Assembly (NCBI GenBank): GCA_002319965.1
Contig: DCJQ01000014.1
Location: forward strand, 1 to 31,904
Direction of reading: 5' to 3'
Origin: Megasphaera sp. UBA1696
GTDB taxonomy: Bacteria; Bacillota; Negativicutes; Veillonellales; Megasphaeraceae
Length of the DNA: 31,904 bases
Made by a program: the position numbers and the translations under genes. The notes under the pieces were generated by a model that saw only the letters and a program-made list of their open reading frames with translations, ran no database searches and was not told the DNA's origin. The stretch's first letter is position 1, and each line of letters begins with the position of its first letter. This document shows positions 8,072 to 16,882 of this stretch, in pieces.

Positions 8072-9316
8072 GTGGATTGGGAACGAATCGAAGAAAAATT
8101 ACATATTTTGAGTGATGCAGCGAAATATGATGTGTCCTGCTCATCGAGCGGCAGCCACCGGGCTAATACGGCCGGCGGCATCGGAAATGCGGCGGCCTGC
8201 GGGATTTGTCACACCTGGTCGTCAGACGGACGGTGTGTATCGCTCTTAAAAATCCTCATGACCAATCACTGCATCTACAACTGTGCCTACTGTGTCAATG
8301 CTGCGAGCCGCGAAGCAAAAAGGGCTATTTTGACGCCGGAAGAAATCGCCGATGTGACCCTGGCCTTTTACCGGCGCAACTATATTGAAGGGCTGTTTCT
8401 CAGCTCCGGTGTCTATCGTTCCCCGGACTATACGACGGAGCTTCTGATTCGGACGGCGCGGATCTTGCGGGAAGAGAAGAAATTTAATGGCTACATCCAT
8501 ATGAAAGGAATTCCCGGTACGAGTGCGGCTTTGATTCGAGAACTAGGTCATTACGTCGACCGCTTGAGTGTCAATATCGAGCTGCCGTCCTCGTCGAGTT
8601 TGAAACTCTTGGCACCGCAGAAGACCAAGGAGAATATCCTCGTTCCCATGGGCCATATCCGTGAAGGCATCGATCAGTGGCGTGATGAAAAGAAACGGTA
8701 CAAGAAGGTGCCGTCCTTTGTGCCGGCCGGCCAGACGACACAGCTCATCGTCGGGGCGACGCCGGACAGCGACCGGACGATCCTGCGCCTCAGCCAGGCC
8801 CTGTATGACAAGGTCGATATGAAGCGCGTCTATTATTCGGCCTATGTGCCGGCTGTGACGGGATCCAACCTGCCGGCTATTGCAGAGCCGCCCCTTCTTC
8901 GGGAACACCGACTGTATCAGGCCGACTGGCTGATGCGGTTTTACCAGTTTAACGTCGAAGAAATTTTGACCGATGAGGTCCCGAACTTCGATTTGGATCT
9001 CGATCCGAAATCTTGTTGGGCCCTGCGCCATCCGGAAGTTTTCCCCCTTGAAGTCAACCGGGCTTCGTACCATGATTTGCTTCGCGTGCCCGGCATCGGT
9101 GTCACTTCGGCGCGCCGCATCTGCGCGGCCCGCCGTCAGGCCTTCCTGTCTTATGACAGTCTGAAGCGCTTAGGTGTCGTGTTAAAACGGGCCCGCTATT
9201 TTATTACCTGCAAGGGCAAATACTACGGTCTTTCGACGGATCCGGCCTATGTCCGAAGAATGCTCTTATCGGGACAGAAGCAGCCGTCTGCTTACGAGCC
9301 CATGAGTTTATTTTAG
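8072..9316 (+). CDS. Radical SAM protein of the putative DNA modification/repair family
   Basis: Protein of 414 residues with a radical SAM domain. The 4Fe-4S/SAM motif is C67-x3-C71-x2-C74 (HCIYNCAYC). Extra cysteines lie upstream in a C43-x2-C46 pair. Near the C-terminus (about 343-370) is a helix-hairpin-helix segment, VPGIGVTSARRICAARR, typical of non-specific DNA binding. This combination matches the TIGR03916 family annotated as putative DNA modification/repair radical SAM protein; no reaction is established. The start is GTG 8072 with GGAGG ten bases upstream. It is followed after ten bases by a DUF4130 gene, its regular genomic partner, so the two probably act together on nucleic acid. 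Function beyond this is inference. Confidence 0.88.
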   Translation: MDWERIEEKLHILSDAAKYDVSCSSSGSHRANTAGGIGNAAACGICHTWSSDGRCVSLLKILMTNHCIYNCAYCVNAASREAKRAILTPEEIADVTLAFYRRNYIEGLFLSSGVYRSPDYTTELLIRTARILREEKKFNGYIHMKGIPGTSAALIRELGHYVDRLSVNIELPSSSSLKLLAPQKTKENILVPMGHIREGIDQWRDEKKRYKKVPSFVPAGQTTQLIVGATPDSDRTILRLSQALYDKVDMKRVYYSAYVPAVTGSNLPAIAEPPLLREHRLYQADWLMRFYQFNVEEILTDEVPNFDLDLDPKSCWALRHPEVFPLEVNRASYHDLLRVPGIGVTSARRICAARRQAFLSYDSLKRLGVVLKRARYFITCKGKYYGLSTDPAYVRRMLLSGQKQPSAYEPMSLF

Positions 9317-9326
9317 AGGCGATGCT

Positions 9327-10064
9327 ATGATATATACGTACGATGGAAGTTTTTTTGGGTACCTGTCGGCCGTCTTTGACGGCTGGCATGACGGCGTGCA
9401 TCAGATCGAGGATATCTGTTTGGAAGCGGATGAGACATCGCTCTTTTCTGCGTCACGTTTCGTTACGACGGACGATGGCAAGGCCCGGCGCATCCTGGAC
9501 GCCCTTTTGCTGCAATGCGGCCCTAAGGCCTGTCATTATCTCTACTATGCTTTTTTAGCGGAGCAGAAGGACCGGGGCCTTTCACTGTTGACTTATGTAC
9601 GGACGGCCTTTCGTTATAAACAGGATTTTCTGCACCATCTCAGTGACGAACCCATTTGGAAGGTTCGTCAATGGGCCAGAAAGACGGGGAACGAGCGCCA
9701 TAAATTGTTGGGACTGGCCCGATTTCAAGAACTGTCCGACGGCATGCTCTACTGCCGGCTGAAGCCGACGTGCTGCGTCATCCCGGTCATGGCACCGCAC
9801 TTTGTCCGCCGCCTTCCGGGCGAACGCTGGGTCCTCCACGACATAAGGCGGGGCCTTGGCGTGTACTATGATCGGGAAAAGCCCGTCATGGTTACCATTC
9901 CCGACGTACAAGCGGCGCCGGAATTATCGGCTGATGAACTGGCCATTGAAAGGGCTTGGCAGAATTATTACCGCACCATTGCCATTCCTTCGCGAAAAAA
10001 TGAGGCTCTGCGACGCAATTTTATGCCTAAAAAATATTGGCCGACCCTCATTGAAATGAAATGA
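9327..10064 (+). CDS. DUF4130 / TIGR03915-type putative DNA metabolism protein
   Basis: Protein of 245 residues beginning IYTYDGSFFGYLSAVFDGW, the characteristic N-terminus of the DUF4130 family (TIGR03915). It is cytoplasmic with no signal or membrane segment, and fits full length for a stand-alone family member. In other bacteria the same domain is fused to UdgX-type uracil-DNA-glycosylase-like proteins or encoded beside a radical SAM protein with helix-hairpin-helix, as in this window. This supports a DNA repair or modification role, but no catalytic residues are known. The gene begins 10 bases after the radical SAM gene (site GAGG) and forms a two-gene operon. No clear terminator follows; the DUF1934 promoter lies directly downstream. 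Confidence 0.85.
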   Translation: MIYTYDGSFFGYLSAVFDGWHDGVHQIEDICLEADETSLFSASRFVTTDDGKARRILDALLLQCGPKACHYLYYAFLAEQKDRGLSLLTYVRTAFRYKQDFLHHLSDEPIWKVRQWARKTGNERHKLLGLARFQELSDGMLYCRLKPTCCVIPVMAPHFVRRLPGERWVLHDIRRGLGVYYDREKPVMVTIPDVQAAPELSADELAIERAWQNYYRTIAIPSRKNEALRRNFMPKKYWPTLIEMK

Positions 10065-10073
10065 AAAAAAGTG

Positions 10074-10102
10074 TTTCTTTTTCCCGGCACTTGATATATA
10101 AT
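10074..10102 (+). promoter_or_regulatory. Candidate promoter for the DUF1934-argS operon
   Basis: A perfect TATAAT (10097-10102) is preceded at 17 bp by a weak -35, TTTCTT (10074-10079). Transcription would start about 30 bases before the TTG start of the DUF1934 gene. Confidence 0.5.
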
Positions 10103-10139
10103 AGTAACATTGGATTGGTGATAGGAAAGGTGGAATACA

Positions 10140-10568
10140 TTGAAACCTGTCTTAGTAAGTGTACAGAGTATCCAACGCGACCCGGAAGGGCAAGAGCTGA
10201 AAATAGAGCTCGTTTCTGAAGGTAAGTATTATATCAAAGACGGTACTCAGTATATCGTCTACGAAGAAAGCGAACTGACGGAAATGAAAGGCGTTACGAC
10301 GGTCATCAAGGTCTTACCCGGAGGGTCCGTCTTATTGTTGCGTCTGGGGAAACTTCGCCAGCGTCAGGAATTTCATAAGGGGAAGGTAACCTATTCCCAG
10401 TATGAAACACCGGTTGGCACGTTTGACGTGAAGATGAAAACCTATGAATGCCGCACGGAGCTTCAAGACGGTGTCGGCACGATTTACCTGGGCTATGACG
10501 TCCATATTGAAGATATCAGTTCCATGTATACTCAATTAACCATAACTGTGCAGGAGGATAAAGCGTAA
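10140..10568 (+). CDS. DUF1934 family protein (YwiB-like)
   Basis: Protein of 142 residues, predicted beta-rich, matching the DUF1934 (YwiB) family of small calycin-like beta-barrel proteins. Motifs include the G-x-YYIKDGTQYIVYEESEL segment near residues 30-48 and the closing LGYDVHIED segment. The start is TTG 10140 with an AAAGGTGG site at good spacing. The stop codon shares one base with the argS start, giving translational coupling. The ywiB-argS order is also seen in Bacillus. No biochemical function is known; the link to argS is positional. Confidence 0.82.
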   Translation: MKPVLVSVQSIQRDPEGQELKIELVSEGKYYIKDGTQYIVYEESELTEMKGVTTVIKVLPGGSVLLLRLGKLRQRQEFHKGKVTYSQYETPVGTFDVKMKTYECRTELQDGVGTIYLGYDVHIEDISSMYTQLTITVQEDKA

Positions 10569-12232
10569 TGGAAATGAAGGATTTATTGAAGCAGGGAATT
10601 ACGGAAGCCTTGAATAAGGCCATGGATAAAGGGACGCTTCCGGCCGGTGACTATCCGAGTGTTGCCTTGGAAGTGCCGCCGCAGAAAGAATTCGGCGACT
10701 TTGCCAGCAATATCGCCATGCAGTCGGCCCGCGTCGCCCATAAGGCCCCGAAACTCATTGCTCAGGCCATTGTCGATGAAATGGATTATCCTTGGCTGGA
10801 ACGGGCTGAAATCGCCGGAGCCGGCTTCATAAATTTCTTTCTGAAGAACGACGTCATCTACGATACGCTGAAACAAATCCTGGCCGCCGGCGATGCTTAC
10901 GGCCATGCTCCTTTGCGTGAGGACGATTCGGTCCAAGTCGAATATGTCAGTGCCAATCCGACGGGACCGCTCCACGTCGGCCATGGTCGCGGTGCCGCCT
11001 ACGGCAGCACCTTGGTCAATCTCCTGCGGGCAGCCGGTTATAACGTCCAGGCTGAATACTATATCAACGATGCCGGCAATCAGATGAATAATTTGGCGGC
11101 GTCGGTCAATGCCCGGTACCTGGAACTCTTGGGCCGGCCGTCGGAGATTCCGGAAAATGGTTATCACGGCCACGATATCATTGAAACGGCTCAGGCCATT
11201 ATCGATCAGGACGGCGATAAATACCTCGATATGCCGGAAGAAGAACGGCTTGACTTGTTTAAAGACCGGGCCTATGTTGAAAAGCTGAAGGCCCTTAAAC
11301 GGGATTTAGCGCATTTTAACGTTTCTTATGACAACTGGTTCAGTGAACGGACCCTCCATCCGGATGCCATTCATGCCGCCTGCGACGTCTTGAAGAGCCG
11401 CGGCAAGATCTATGAAAAGGACGGCGCCTTATGGCTGAAGTCGACCGATTACGGCGATGATAAGGACCGCGTCGTCATCCGTGATAACGGCGTTCCGACC
11501 TATTTGGCTGCCGATATTGCGTATCATAAGAATAAGTACGACAGAGGCTTTAAGTCGATGATCAATATTTGGGGGGCCGATCACCACGGTTACGTTGCCC
11601 GCGTTAAGGCAGCCATGGCGGCTCTCGGCTATGACACGGCGCAGCTGGAAGTTCTCTTGCTGCAGATGGTCAGCCTCTTCCGGGACGGCAAACCCGTCAA
11701 GATGAGCAAGCGTACCGGCCAGGCCATTACCTTAAATGAACTCATTGAAGAAGTCGGCACCGATGCAGCCCGATACTTCTTCATCATGCGGTCTCTCGAT
11801 ACGCAGCTCGATTTCGATTTGGATTTGGCTAAATCGCACAGCAATGAAAATCCCGTTTACTATATCCAGTATGCTCATGCTCGGATTTACAGCATCTATC
11901 GTCAGGCGAAAGAAGCCGGTGCCGACATGAGCAGCGACTGGTCTGACGTCAAATGGGAAACCTTGACCAATGAATATGAATTGGATTTAATCAAGAAAAT
12001 GGCTGCGTTCCCGGAAGAAATCCAGAATGCAGCTCGTGAACGGGCACCGCATCGCATCGCTCATTTCGTTCACGAACTGGCCAGCTTGTTCCATGCTTTC
12101 TATAATCATTGCCGTATTATTCAAGAAGACAAGGATTTGGAAAAAGCACGGTTGGCCTTGGTTACGGCTGTACGCATTACCATTGCCAACAGCCTGGCTA
12201 TTTTAGGGGTTTCTGCTCCTGAAAAAATGTAA
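10568..12232 (+). CDS. argS: Arginyl-tRNA synthetase
   Basis: Class I aminoacyl-tRNA synthetase, 554 residues, full length. It charges tRNA-Arg with arginine in the cytoplasm. The N-terminal Add1-type tRNA-binding domain (about 1-110) precedes the Rossmann catalytic core with the HIGH-type signature HVGH at 136-139 (in NPTGPLHVGHGRG). The KMSKR loop is at 378-382. The helical anticodon-binding domain (DALR) fills about 430-554 and ends in the usual LGVSAPEKM. ATG 10568 overlaps the upstream stop codon. The next gene, pyrG, has its own promoter starting inside the argS 3' end. Confidence 0.98.
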   Translation: MEMKDLLKQGITEALNKAMDKGTLPAGDYPSVALEVPPQKEFGDFASNIAMQSARVAHKAPKLIAQAIVDEMDYPWLERAEIAGAGFINFFLKNDVIYDTLKQILAAGDAYGHAPLREDDSVQVEYVSANPTGPLHVGHGRGAAYGSTLVNLLRAAGYNVQAEYYINDAGNQMNNLAASVNARYLELLGRPSEIPENGYHGHDIIETAQAIIDQDGDKYLDMPEEERLDLFKDRAYVEKLKALKRDLAHFNVSYDNWFSERTLHPDAIHAACDVLKSRGKIYEKDGALWLKSTDYGDDKDRVVIRDNGVPTYLAADIAYHKNKYDRGFKSMINIWGADHHGYVARVKAAMAALGYDTAQLEVLLLQMVSLFRDGKPVKMSKRTGQAITLNELIEEVGTDAARYFFIMRSLDTQLDFDLDLAKSHSNENPVYYIQYAHARIYSIYRQAKEAGADMSSDWSDVKWETLTNEYELDLIKKMAAFPEEIQNAARERAPHRIAHFVHELASLFHAFYNHCRIIQEDKDLEKARLALVTAVRITIANSLAILGVSAPEKM

Positions 12233-12238
12233 TATAAT
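12210..12238 (+). promoter_or_regulatory. Promoter of pyrG within the argS 3' end
   Basis: TTTCTG (12210-12215), a 17-bp spacer and a perfect TATAAT (12233-12238) form a sigma-A type promoter, with the -10 directly after the argS stop codon. The predicted start near 12245 leaves a leader of about 58 bases. There is no GGGC start that would indicate the reiterative-transcription attenuation known for pyrG in Bacillus. Confidence 0.55.
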
Positions 12239-12302
12239 AATAATGATAAGTTATGGAATGGATTTTGATTCGTAGTGGGCAGAAGCTCGACAGGGAGGAA
12301 AT

Positions 12303-13910
12303 ATGGCTAAATATATCTTTGTAACAGGCGGCGTCGTTTCTTCGTTAGGGAAAGGCATTACAGCGGCTTCCTTAGGCCGGTTGCTGAAGAACCGCGGCTA
12401 CAAGGTTACAATCCAGAAGTTTGACCCTTATATTAATATTGACCCGGGCACGATGAGCCCTTATCAGCATGGTGAAGTTTTCGTTACCGACGACGGCACC
12501 GAAACGGACCTCGATCTCGGCCACTATGAACGCTTCATCGATATCAACCTCGGCAAGAACTCCAACGTCACGACCGGTAAAATCTATTGGTCCGTTCTTC
12601 AGAAAGAACGGCGCGGTGATTATCTGGGCCATACGGTACAGGTTATTCCGCACATTACGAATGAAATCAAGAACCGCGTCTATCGTGTCGGCGACGACGA
12701 CAATGCCGATATCGTCATTACGGAAATCGGCGGTACCGTCGGCGACATTGAAAGCCTGCCTTTCTTGGAAGCCATTCGTCAGATCAAGAAGGAAGTCGGC
12801 CGCAACGACGTCTTGTACATCCACGTCACCCTCGTTCCGTATATCGGCGCGGCCGGTGAATTGAAGACCAAGCCGACTCAGCACAGCGTAAAAGAACTGC
12901 GCAGCATCGGTATCCAGCCGGATATCATCGTCTGCCGCACGGAACGGGCCCTGTCTGATGAAATGAAAGATAAGCTGGCCCTGTTCTGCGATATCGACAA
13001 AGATGCCGTCATCGAAAACAAGACCTTGAACAGCATCTATGAAGTGCCGCTCCTCTTGTCGGAAGAGGGCATGGACCGCATCGTTTTGGAAAAACTCGAC
13101 CTTCCCAACCGTCCCTGCGACATGGAAGACTGGAAGAAGATGGTCGAATCGATCTATAACACCGAAAAGACGTTGGAAATTGCCTTAGTCGGTAAATACG
13201 TCGCCCTTCACGATGCCTACCTCAGCGTTGCTGAAGCTTTGAATCACGCCGGCATCGCCAATAAAGCCAAGGTCAATATCCACTGGATCGATTCGGAAAC
13301 CCTGGAAGACCCGAAACTTACGATGGAAGAAGTCTTCAAAGGGATAGACGGCATCGTCGTTCCCGGCGGCTTCGGAAACCGCGGCATCGAAGGTAAAATC
13401 CGCGCTGTCCAGTATGCCCGTGAAAATAAGGTTCCCTATCTCGGCTTATGCCTGGGGATGCAGTGTGCCGTTATGGAATTTGCCCGCAACGTCGTCGGCC
13501 TCGAAGGGGCTACGTCGTCGGAATTCTGTGAAGACGCTGAATTCCCGGTCATCGACCTCATGCCGGACCAGGTTGACATTTCGGAAAAAGGCGGAACCAT
13601 GCGTCTCGGCCTCTATCCCTGCAAGCTGGTGGATGGCACGAAGGCCCAGGAAGTATACGATGCCAACCTCATTTATGAACGCCATCGTCACCGCTGGGAA
13701 TTCAACAATAAGTATCGTACGGAAATGGTCAATGCCGGCCTGATCTTGTCCGGTACGTCGCCCGATGACCGTTTGGTCGAAATCATCGAAATCAAGGATC
13801 ATCCCTGGTTCGTCGGCTGCCAGTTCCATCCGGAATTTAAATCCCGCCCGACCAAGGCGCATCCCTTGTTCAACGGCCTTATTAAAGCGGCCCTGGACTT
13901 GAAAAAATAA
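12303..13910 (+). CDS. pyrG: CTP synthase
   Basis: Full-length CTP synthase, 535 residues, making CTP from UTP, ATP and glutamine. The N-terminal synthetase domain (about 1-265) opens with the P-loop-like GGVVSSLGKG, followed by the conserved DPYINIDPGTMSPYQHGEVFV region. The class I glutamine amidotransferase domain (about 290-535) has the triad C383 (GLCLGMQ), H509 and E511 (HPEF). ATG 12303 follows a GGGAGGAAAT site. The gene is closed by the terminator at 13937-13967. Confidence 0.98.
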   Translation: MAKYIFVTGGVVSSLGKGITAASLGRLLKNRGYKVTIQKFDPYINIDPGTMSPYQHGEVFVTDDGTETDLDLGHYERFIDINLGKNSNVTTGKIYWSVLQKERRGDYLGHTVQVIPHITNEIKNRVYRVGDDDNADIVITEIGGTVGDIESLPFLEAIRQIKKEVGRNDVLYIHVTLVPYIGAAGELKTKPTQHSVKELRSIGIQPDIIVCRTERALSDEMKDKLALFCDIDKDAVIENKTLNSIYEVPLLLSEEGMDRIVLEKLDLPNRPCDMEDWKKMVESIYNTEKTLEIALVGKYVALHDAYLSVAEALNHAGIANKAKVNIHWIDSETLEDPKLTMEEVFKGIDGIVVPGGFGNRGIEGKIRAVQYARENKVPYLGLCLGMQCAVMEFARNVVGLEGATSSEFCEDAEFPVIDLMPDQVDISEKGGTMRLGLYPCKLVDGTKAQEVYDANLIYERHRHRWEFNNKYRTEMVNAGLILSGTSPDDRLVEIIEIKDHPWFVGCQFHPEFKSRPTKAHPLFNGLIKAALDLKK

Positions 13911-13936
13911 TAAAGCGATATGCTTGTCATTGTAAG

Positions 13937-13967
13937 AAAGGACGTCCCTTTTAGGGACGTCCTTTTT
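13937..13967 (+). terminator. Intrinsic terminator after pyrG
   Basis: A 12-bp stem AAAGGACGTCCC (13937-13948), a short loop and the matching right arm are followed by five T. It separates pyrG from the rnf control region. Confidence 0.9.
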
Positions 13968-14346
13968 ACGTGTTGTATATTTTCATGAATCTTGCAAATA
14001 TCGTATAAATTCTGCGCGGCCATTCTATTTTCGGGATGCACGGTATAAAGATACAACCGCTATGGGGTATCATGTCATATATGAATATAATATACATAAT
14101 ATATGTGCCTCGTGGAACATATATCAAAACGTTGTTTTCTTTAAAAATGTGATAAATTACGACCTTCGAAAAAGGGTTTGTAAACTATTTATTTGTTATT
14201 CCACATCCTTGAAAATCCCATAAAATGGCCATTTATACTATACAAAATAGGTGTTGTATGAAGAAATGTAAACCAAAATATCTTTTTAAATTCGGACGAC
14301 TTCGGACTTCTTTTTCTTTCGCATTGCATATCATAAAAATAAGTTA
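13968..14346. promoter_or_regulatory. AT-rich non-coding region upstream of the rnf operon
   Basis: About 380 bases without a convincing gene and much richer in A/T than its flanks. It holds a perfect 12-bp palindrome AAATGGCCATTT (14223-14234), a run of alternating AT palindromes around 14073-14105, and a TTCGGAC direct repeat near 14293-14310. No terminator or riboswitch class was recognised. Its position between the pyrG terminator and the rnf promoter suggests binding sites for regulators of the Rnf operon, but this is inference. Confidence 0.4.
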
Positions 14347-14376
14347 AATGTGAAACTTTGCTCCGATTTTCACATT
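14347..14376. promoter_or_regulatory. Inverted repeat (candidate operator) overlapping the rnf promoter -35
   Basis: Perfect 9-bp arms AATGTGAAA (14347-14355) and TTTCACATT (14368-14376) are separated by 12 bases, putting the arm centres 21 bp, about two helical turns, apart. The right arm runs into the -35 hexamer. The half-site resembles the TTGTGAA half-site of Rex but the spacing is larger than in standard Rex operators, so the binding protein is unknown. Confidence 0.55.
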
Positions 14377-14403
14377 GAATAATACGCTACATAATGATAT
14401 AAT
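14375..14403 (+). promoter_or_regulatory. Sigma-A promoter of the rnf operon
   Basis: TTGAAT (14375-14380), a 17-bp spacer and a perfect TATAAT (14398-14403) with an upstream TGn (14395-14397) make this one of the best promoters in the window. Transcription should start near 14410, about 60 bases ahead of rnfC. Confidence 0.8.
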
Positions 14404-14470
14404 GTAAGCGATTGGAAGCATGATTCATGTTTTTATTATTTTTCATTATATAATAATGAGGTGATTTTTG

Positions 14471-15826
14471 ATGTTGAATACCTTTAAACGAGGTGGGGTC
14501 CATCCTGACGATGGCAAGATCTATGCAAAAGATAAAGCCATAGAAACCCCGGCAGTACCGGCTCAAGTCGTCATTCCCATGAGCCAGCACTTTGGTGCCC
14601 CCTGTACACCGACCGTCAAAGTTGGCGATATGGTTAAAAAGGGACAGCTTATCGGGACCAGTGACGCATTCTTGCATGCCGACATTCATGCATCTACGTC
14701 CGGCAAAGTCATCAAAGTTGCGCCGATGCCGCACAACATGATGGTTCAGTGCATGGCTGTCGTCATCGAAGCGGATGGTAAGGATGAATGGGTTGAAGGA
14801 CTTCCCGAAGCTCACGACTGGAAACAGCTCGACAGCAAAGAAATCCTGGAACTCATCAAAAAAGCTGGCGTCGTCGGCTGCGGCGGTGCTACCTTCCCGG
14901 CTCATGTCAAACTGGCTCCGAACAAACCGGTTGATACCTTCATCGTCAATGGCGCCGAATGCGAACCGTACCTGACCTGTGACTACCGTGCGATGGTAGA
15001 AAAGGAAACGACGGACAAACTCGTAACCGGTGTCCAGATCTGCATGAAAGTGCTCGGAATTAAAACGGCTTTCATCGGAATCGAAGACAACAAACCGGAA
15101 GCCATCCAGAACCTGACCGAAGCTTTCAAAGATATTCCCGAAGTTACGGTTGTTGCCTGCAAGACCAAGTATCCTCAGGGTGCTGAAAAAATGATGATCG
15201 AAGCCTGCACGGGCCGTCAGGTAGAACCGGGCGGACTCCCGATGAACGTCGGCTGCGTCGTCAGCAACGTCGGCACTGTCATCGCTATCACCGATGCTGT
15301 CTGTCAAGGTATTCCCTTCATCGAACGCCTTACGACCGTTACGGGTGACTGCATCAAAGAACCGAAAAACCTCCGTCTTCGCATTGGTACTACCTTCCAG
15401 GAAGTTATCGACTACTGCGGCGGCTTTACCGAAAAACCGGATCGCCTGATCGCCGGCGGCCCGATGATGGGGCTGGCCCAGTATCAGCTCGACGTACCTA
15501 TCACCAAAGGTGCTTCCGGTATCCTGGCACTCTCTCCGGAAAAATGCCAGGCCGGCGAAGAATCTCCGTGTATCCGCTGCGGCCGCTGCGTAGAAGCATG
15601 TCCGATGGGCCTCGTTCCGAGTCAGCTCAGCATCTTCTCGTCCTGCCAGGCTTGGGATAAATGCATGGAATACGGCGTCATGAACTGTGTCGAATGCGGC
15701 AGCTGCGTTTATACCTGCCCGGCAAAACGCAATATTGTCCAGTATATCCGCAATGCAAAAGGTCAGTGCAAAGCAATGCAGCGCGAAGCGCAGGCGAAAG
15801 CAGAAGCACAGAAAGCCAATAACTAA
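14471..15826 (+). CDS. rnfC: Rnf complex subunit RnfC (ferredoxin:NAD+ oxidoreductase, NADH-side subunit)
   Basis: Membrane-associated cytoplasmic subunit of 451 residues that passes electrons between NADH and the rest of the Rnf complex. An N-terminal RnfC barrel-sandwich segment (about 1-100) is followed by a Complex1_51K-like nucleotide/FMN-binding region with GCGGATFPAHVKL (near 137-149) and a SLBB-type region. Two [4Fe-4S] motifs close the protein: C367-x2-C370-x2-C373-x3-C377 and C406-x2-C409-x2-C412-x3-C416. ATG 14471 with AGGTG upstream is preferred over the adjacent TTG at 14468. First gene of rnfCDGEAB, directly behind a strong promoter with a candidate operator. Confidence 0.96.
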   Translation: MLNTFKRGGVHPDDGKIYAKDKAIETPAVPAQVVIPMSQHFGAPCTPTVKVGDMVKKGQLIGTSDAFLHADIHASTSGKVIKVAPMPHNMMVQCMAVVIEADGKDEWVEGLPEAHDWKQLDSKEILELIKKAGVVGCGGATFPAHVKLAPNKPVDTFIVNGAECEPYLTCDYRAMVEKETTDKLVTGVQICMKVLGIKTAFIGIEDNKPEAIQNLTEAFKDIPEVTVVACKTKYPQGAEKMMIEACTGRQVEPGGLPMNVGCVVSNVGTVIAITDAVCQGIPFIERLTTVTGDCIKEPKNLRLRIGTTFQEVIDYCGGFTEKPDRLIAGGPMMGLAQYQLDVPITKGASGILALSPEKCQAGEESPCIRCGRCVEACPMGLVPSQLSIFSSCQAWDKCMEYGVMNCVECGSCVYTCPAKRNIVQYIRNAKGQCKAMQREAQAKAEAQKANN

Positions 15827-15843
15827 TTGGAAGAAGGGATATC

Positions 15844-16881
15844 ATGAGTCCAGAAGCTAAAGGACAAACAAATGGAAAGGATGCTAAAGACATGCAGGAA
15901 ATCAAACTTACCGTAGCATCTTCACCGCATGTTCGCTGTAACGAAACGATTCCTAAAATCATGTGGAATGTTGTTGCCGCTCTCGTACCGGCTGCTGCGT
16001 TCGGCGTTTACTATTTCGGTGTCAATGCTCTCGTCAATATCATCGTCGCAATTGTCTCGGCTGTTATCTTTGAATTCTTATGGGAAAAGGCGATGCACAA
16101 ACGCATCACCATTACCGACGGCTCCGCTGTCATCACCGGCCTTCTGTTGGCTATGACCTGTCCTCCGAGCCTTCCTTGGTGGATGAGCATCGTCGGTTCC
16201 TTCCTGGCTATCGTCGTCTGTAAACAAGCTATGGGCGGCCTCGGCTACAATATTTTCAATCCGGCTCACGTCGGTCGTGCAGGCCTGATGGTTTCCTGGC
16301 CGGTCGCAATGACCACTTGGACCCAGCTCAACGGTACGGTCATCGACGGCGTTGCCGGTGCAACTCCTTTGAACATCTTCAAACATGGCGGTTCTGATGG
16401 CCTGTTCCAGCTCTTCGGCACGAATGACTGGGGCAGCATCTACCAGAGCATGTTCTTCGGATTCCGTAACGGTTCCCTCGGTGAAACCTCTACGGTTCTC
16501 CTCATTCTCGGCGGCTTATGGCTGATTTACAAAGGCTATGTTAACTGGCAGGTCCCGGTCGTCATGATCGCAACCGTCGGTATCCTCACCGGCGCTGTAT
16601 ACGGCAGTGCCAACGTTGCCCTCTTCCAGATGATGGCAGGCGGCCTTATCATCGGTGCTTTCTTCATGGCAACCGATATGGTCACGGCTCCGATTACCGT
16701 TAAAGGTCAGGTCATCTTCGCATTAGGCTGCGGCCTCATTACGGTTTTGATCCGTGTACTCGGCGGTTATCCTGAAGGGGTTTGCTACTCCATCTTGCTC
16801 ATGAATACCTTGACTCCGCTCATCGACCGTTTGGTTAAACCGACTGTCTTTGGTGCGGTAAAGACAAAGGGGGCTAAATAA
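15844..16881 (+). CDS. rnfD: Rnf complex subunit RnfD
   Basis: Integral membrane subunit of 345 residues with about ten hydrophobic segments, of the NqrB/RnfD family. It carries a covalently bound FMN on threonine; the attachment site is T174 in the motif AGATPL, where the family usually has SGAT. The N-terminus is about 16 residues longer than in many homologues. An internal Met at residue 17, just before the family-typical VASSPHVR segment, is an alternative start without a better ribosome-binding site. Second gene of the operon, starting 17 bases after rnfC. It helps form the ion-translocating membrane core. Confidence 0.95.
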   Translation: MSPEAKGQTNGKDAKDMQEIKLTVASSPHVRCNETIPKIMWNVVAALVPAAAFGVYYFGVNALVNIIVAIVSAVIFEFLWEKAMHKRITITDGSAVITGLLLAMTCPPSLPWWMSIVGSFLAIVVCKQAMGGLGYNIFNPAHVGRAGLMVSWPVAMTTWTQLNGTVIDGVAGATPLNIFKHGGSDGLFQLFGTNDWGSIYQSMFFGFRNGSLGETSTVLLILGGLWLIYKGYVNWQVPVVMIATVGILTGAVYGSANVALFQMMAGGLIIGAFFMATDMVTAPITVKGQVIFALGCGLITVLIRVLGGYPEGVCYSILLMNTLTPLIDRLVKPTVFGAVKTKGAK

Positions 16882-16882
16882 A

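Noticed and set aside
14387..15307. A 306-codon minus-strand frame across the rnf promoter and rnfC
   Set aside because: It is antisense to the unambiguous rnfC gene, runs through its promoter, and its translation has no family features.
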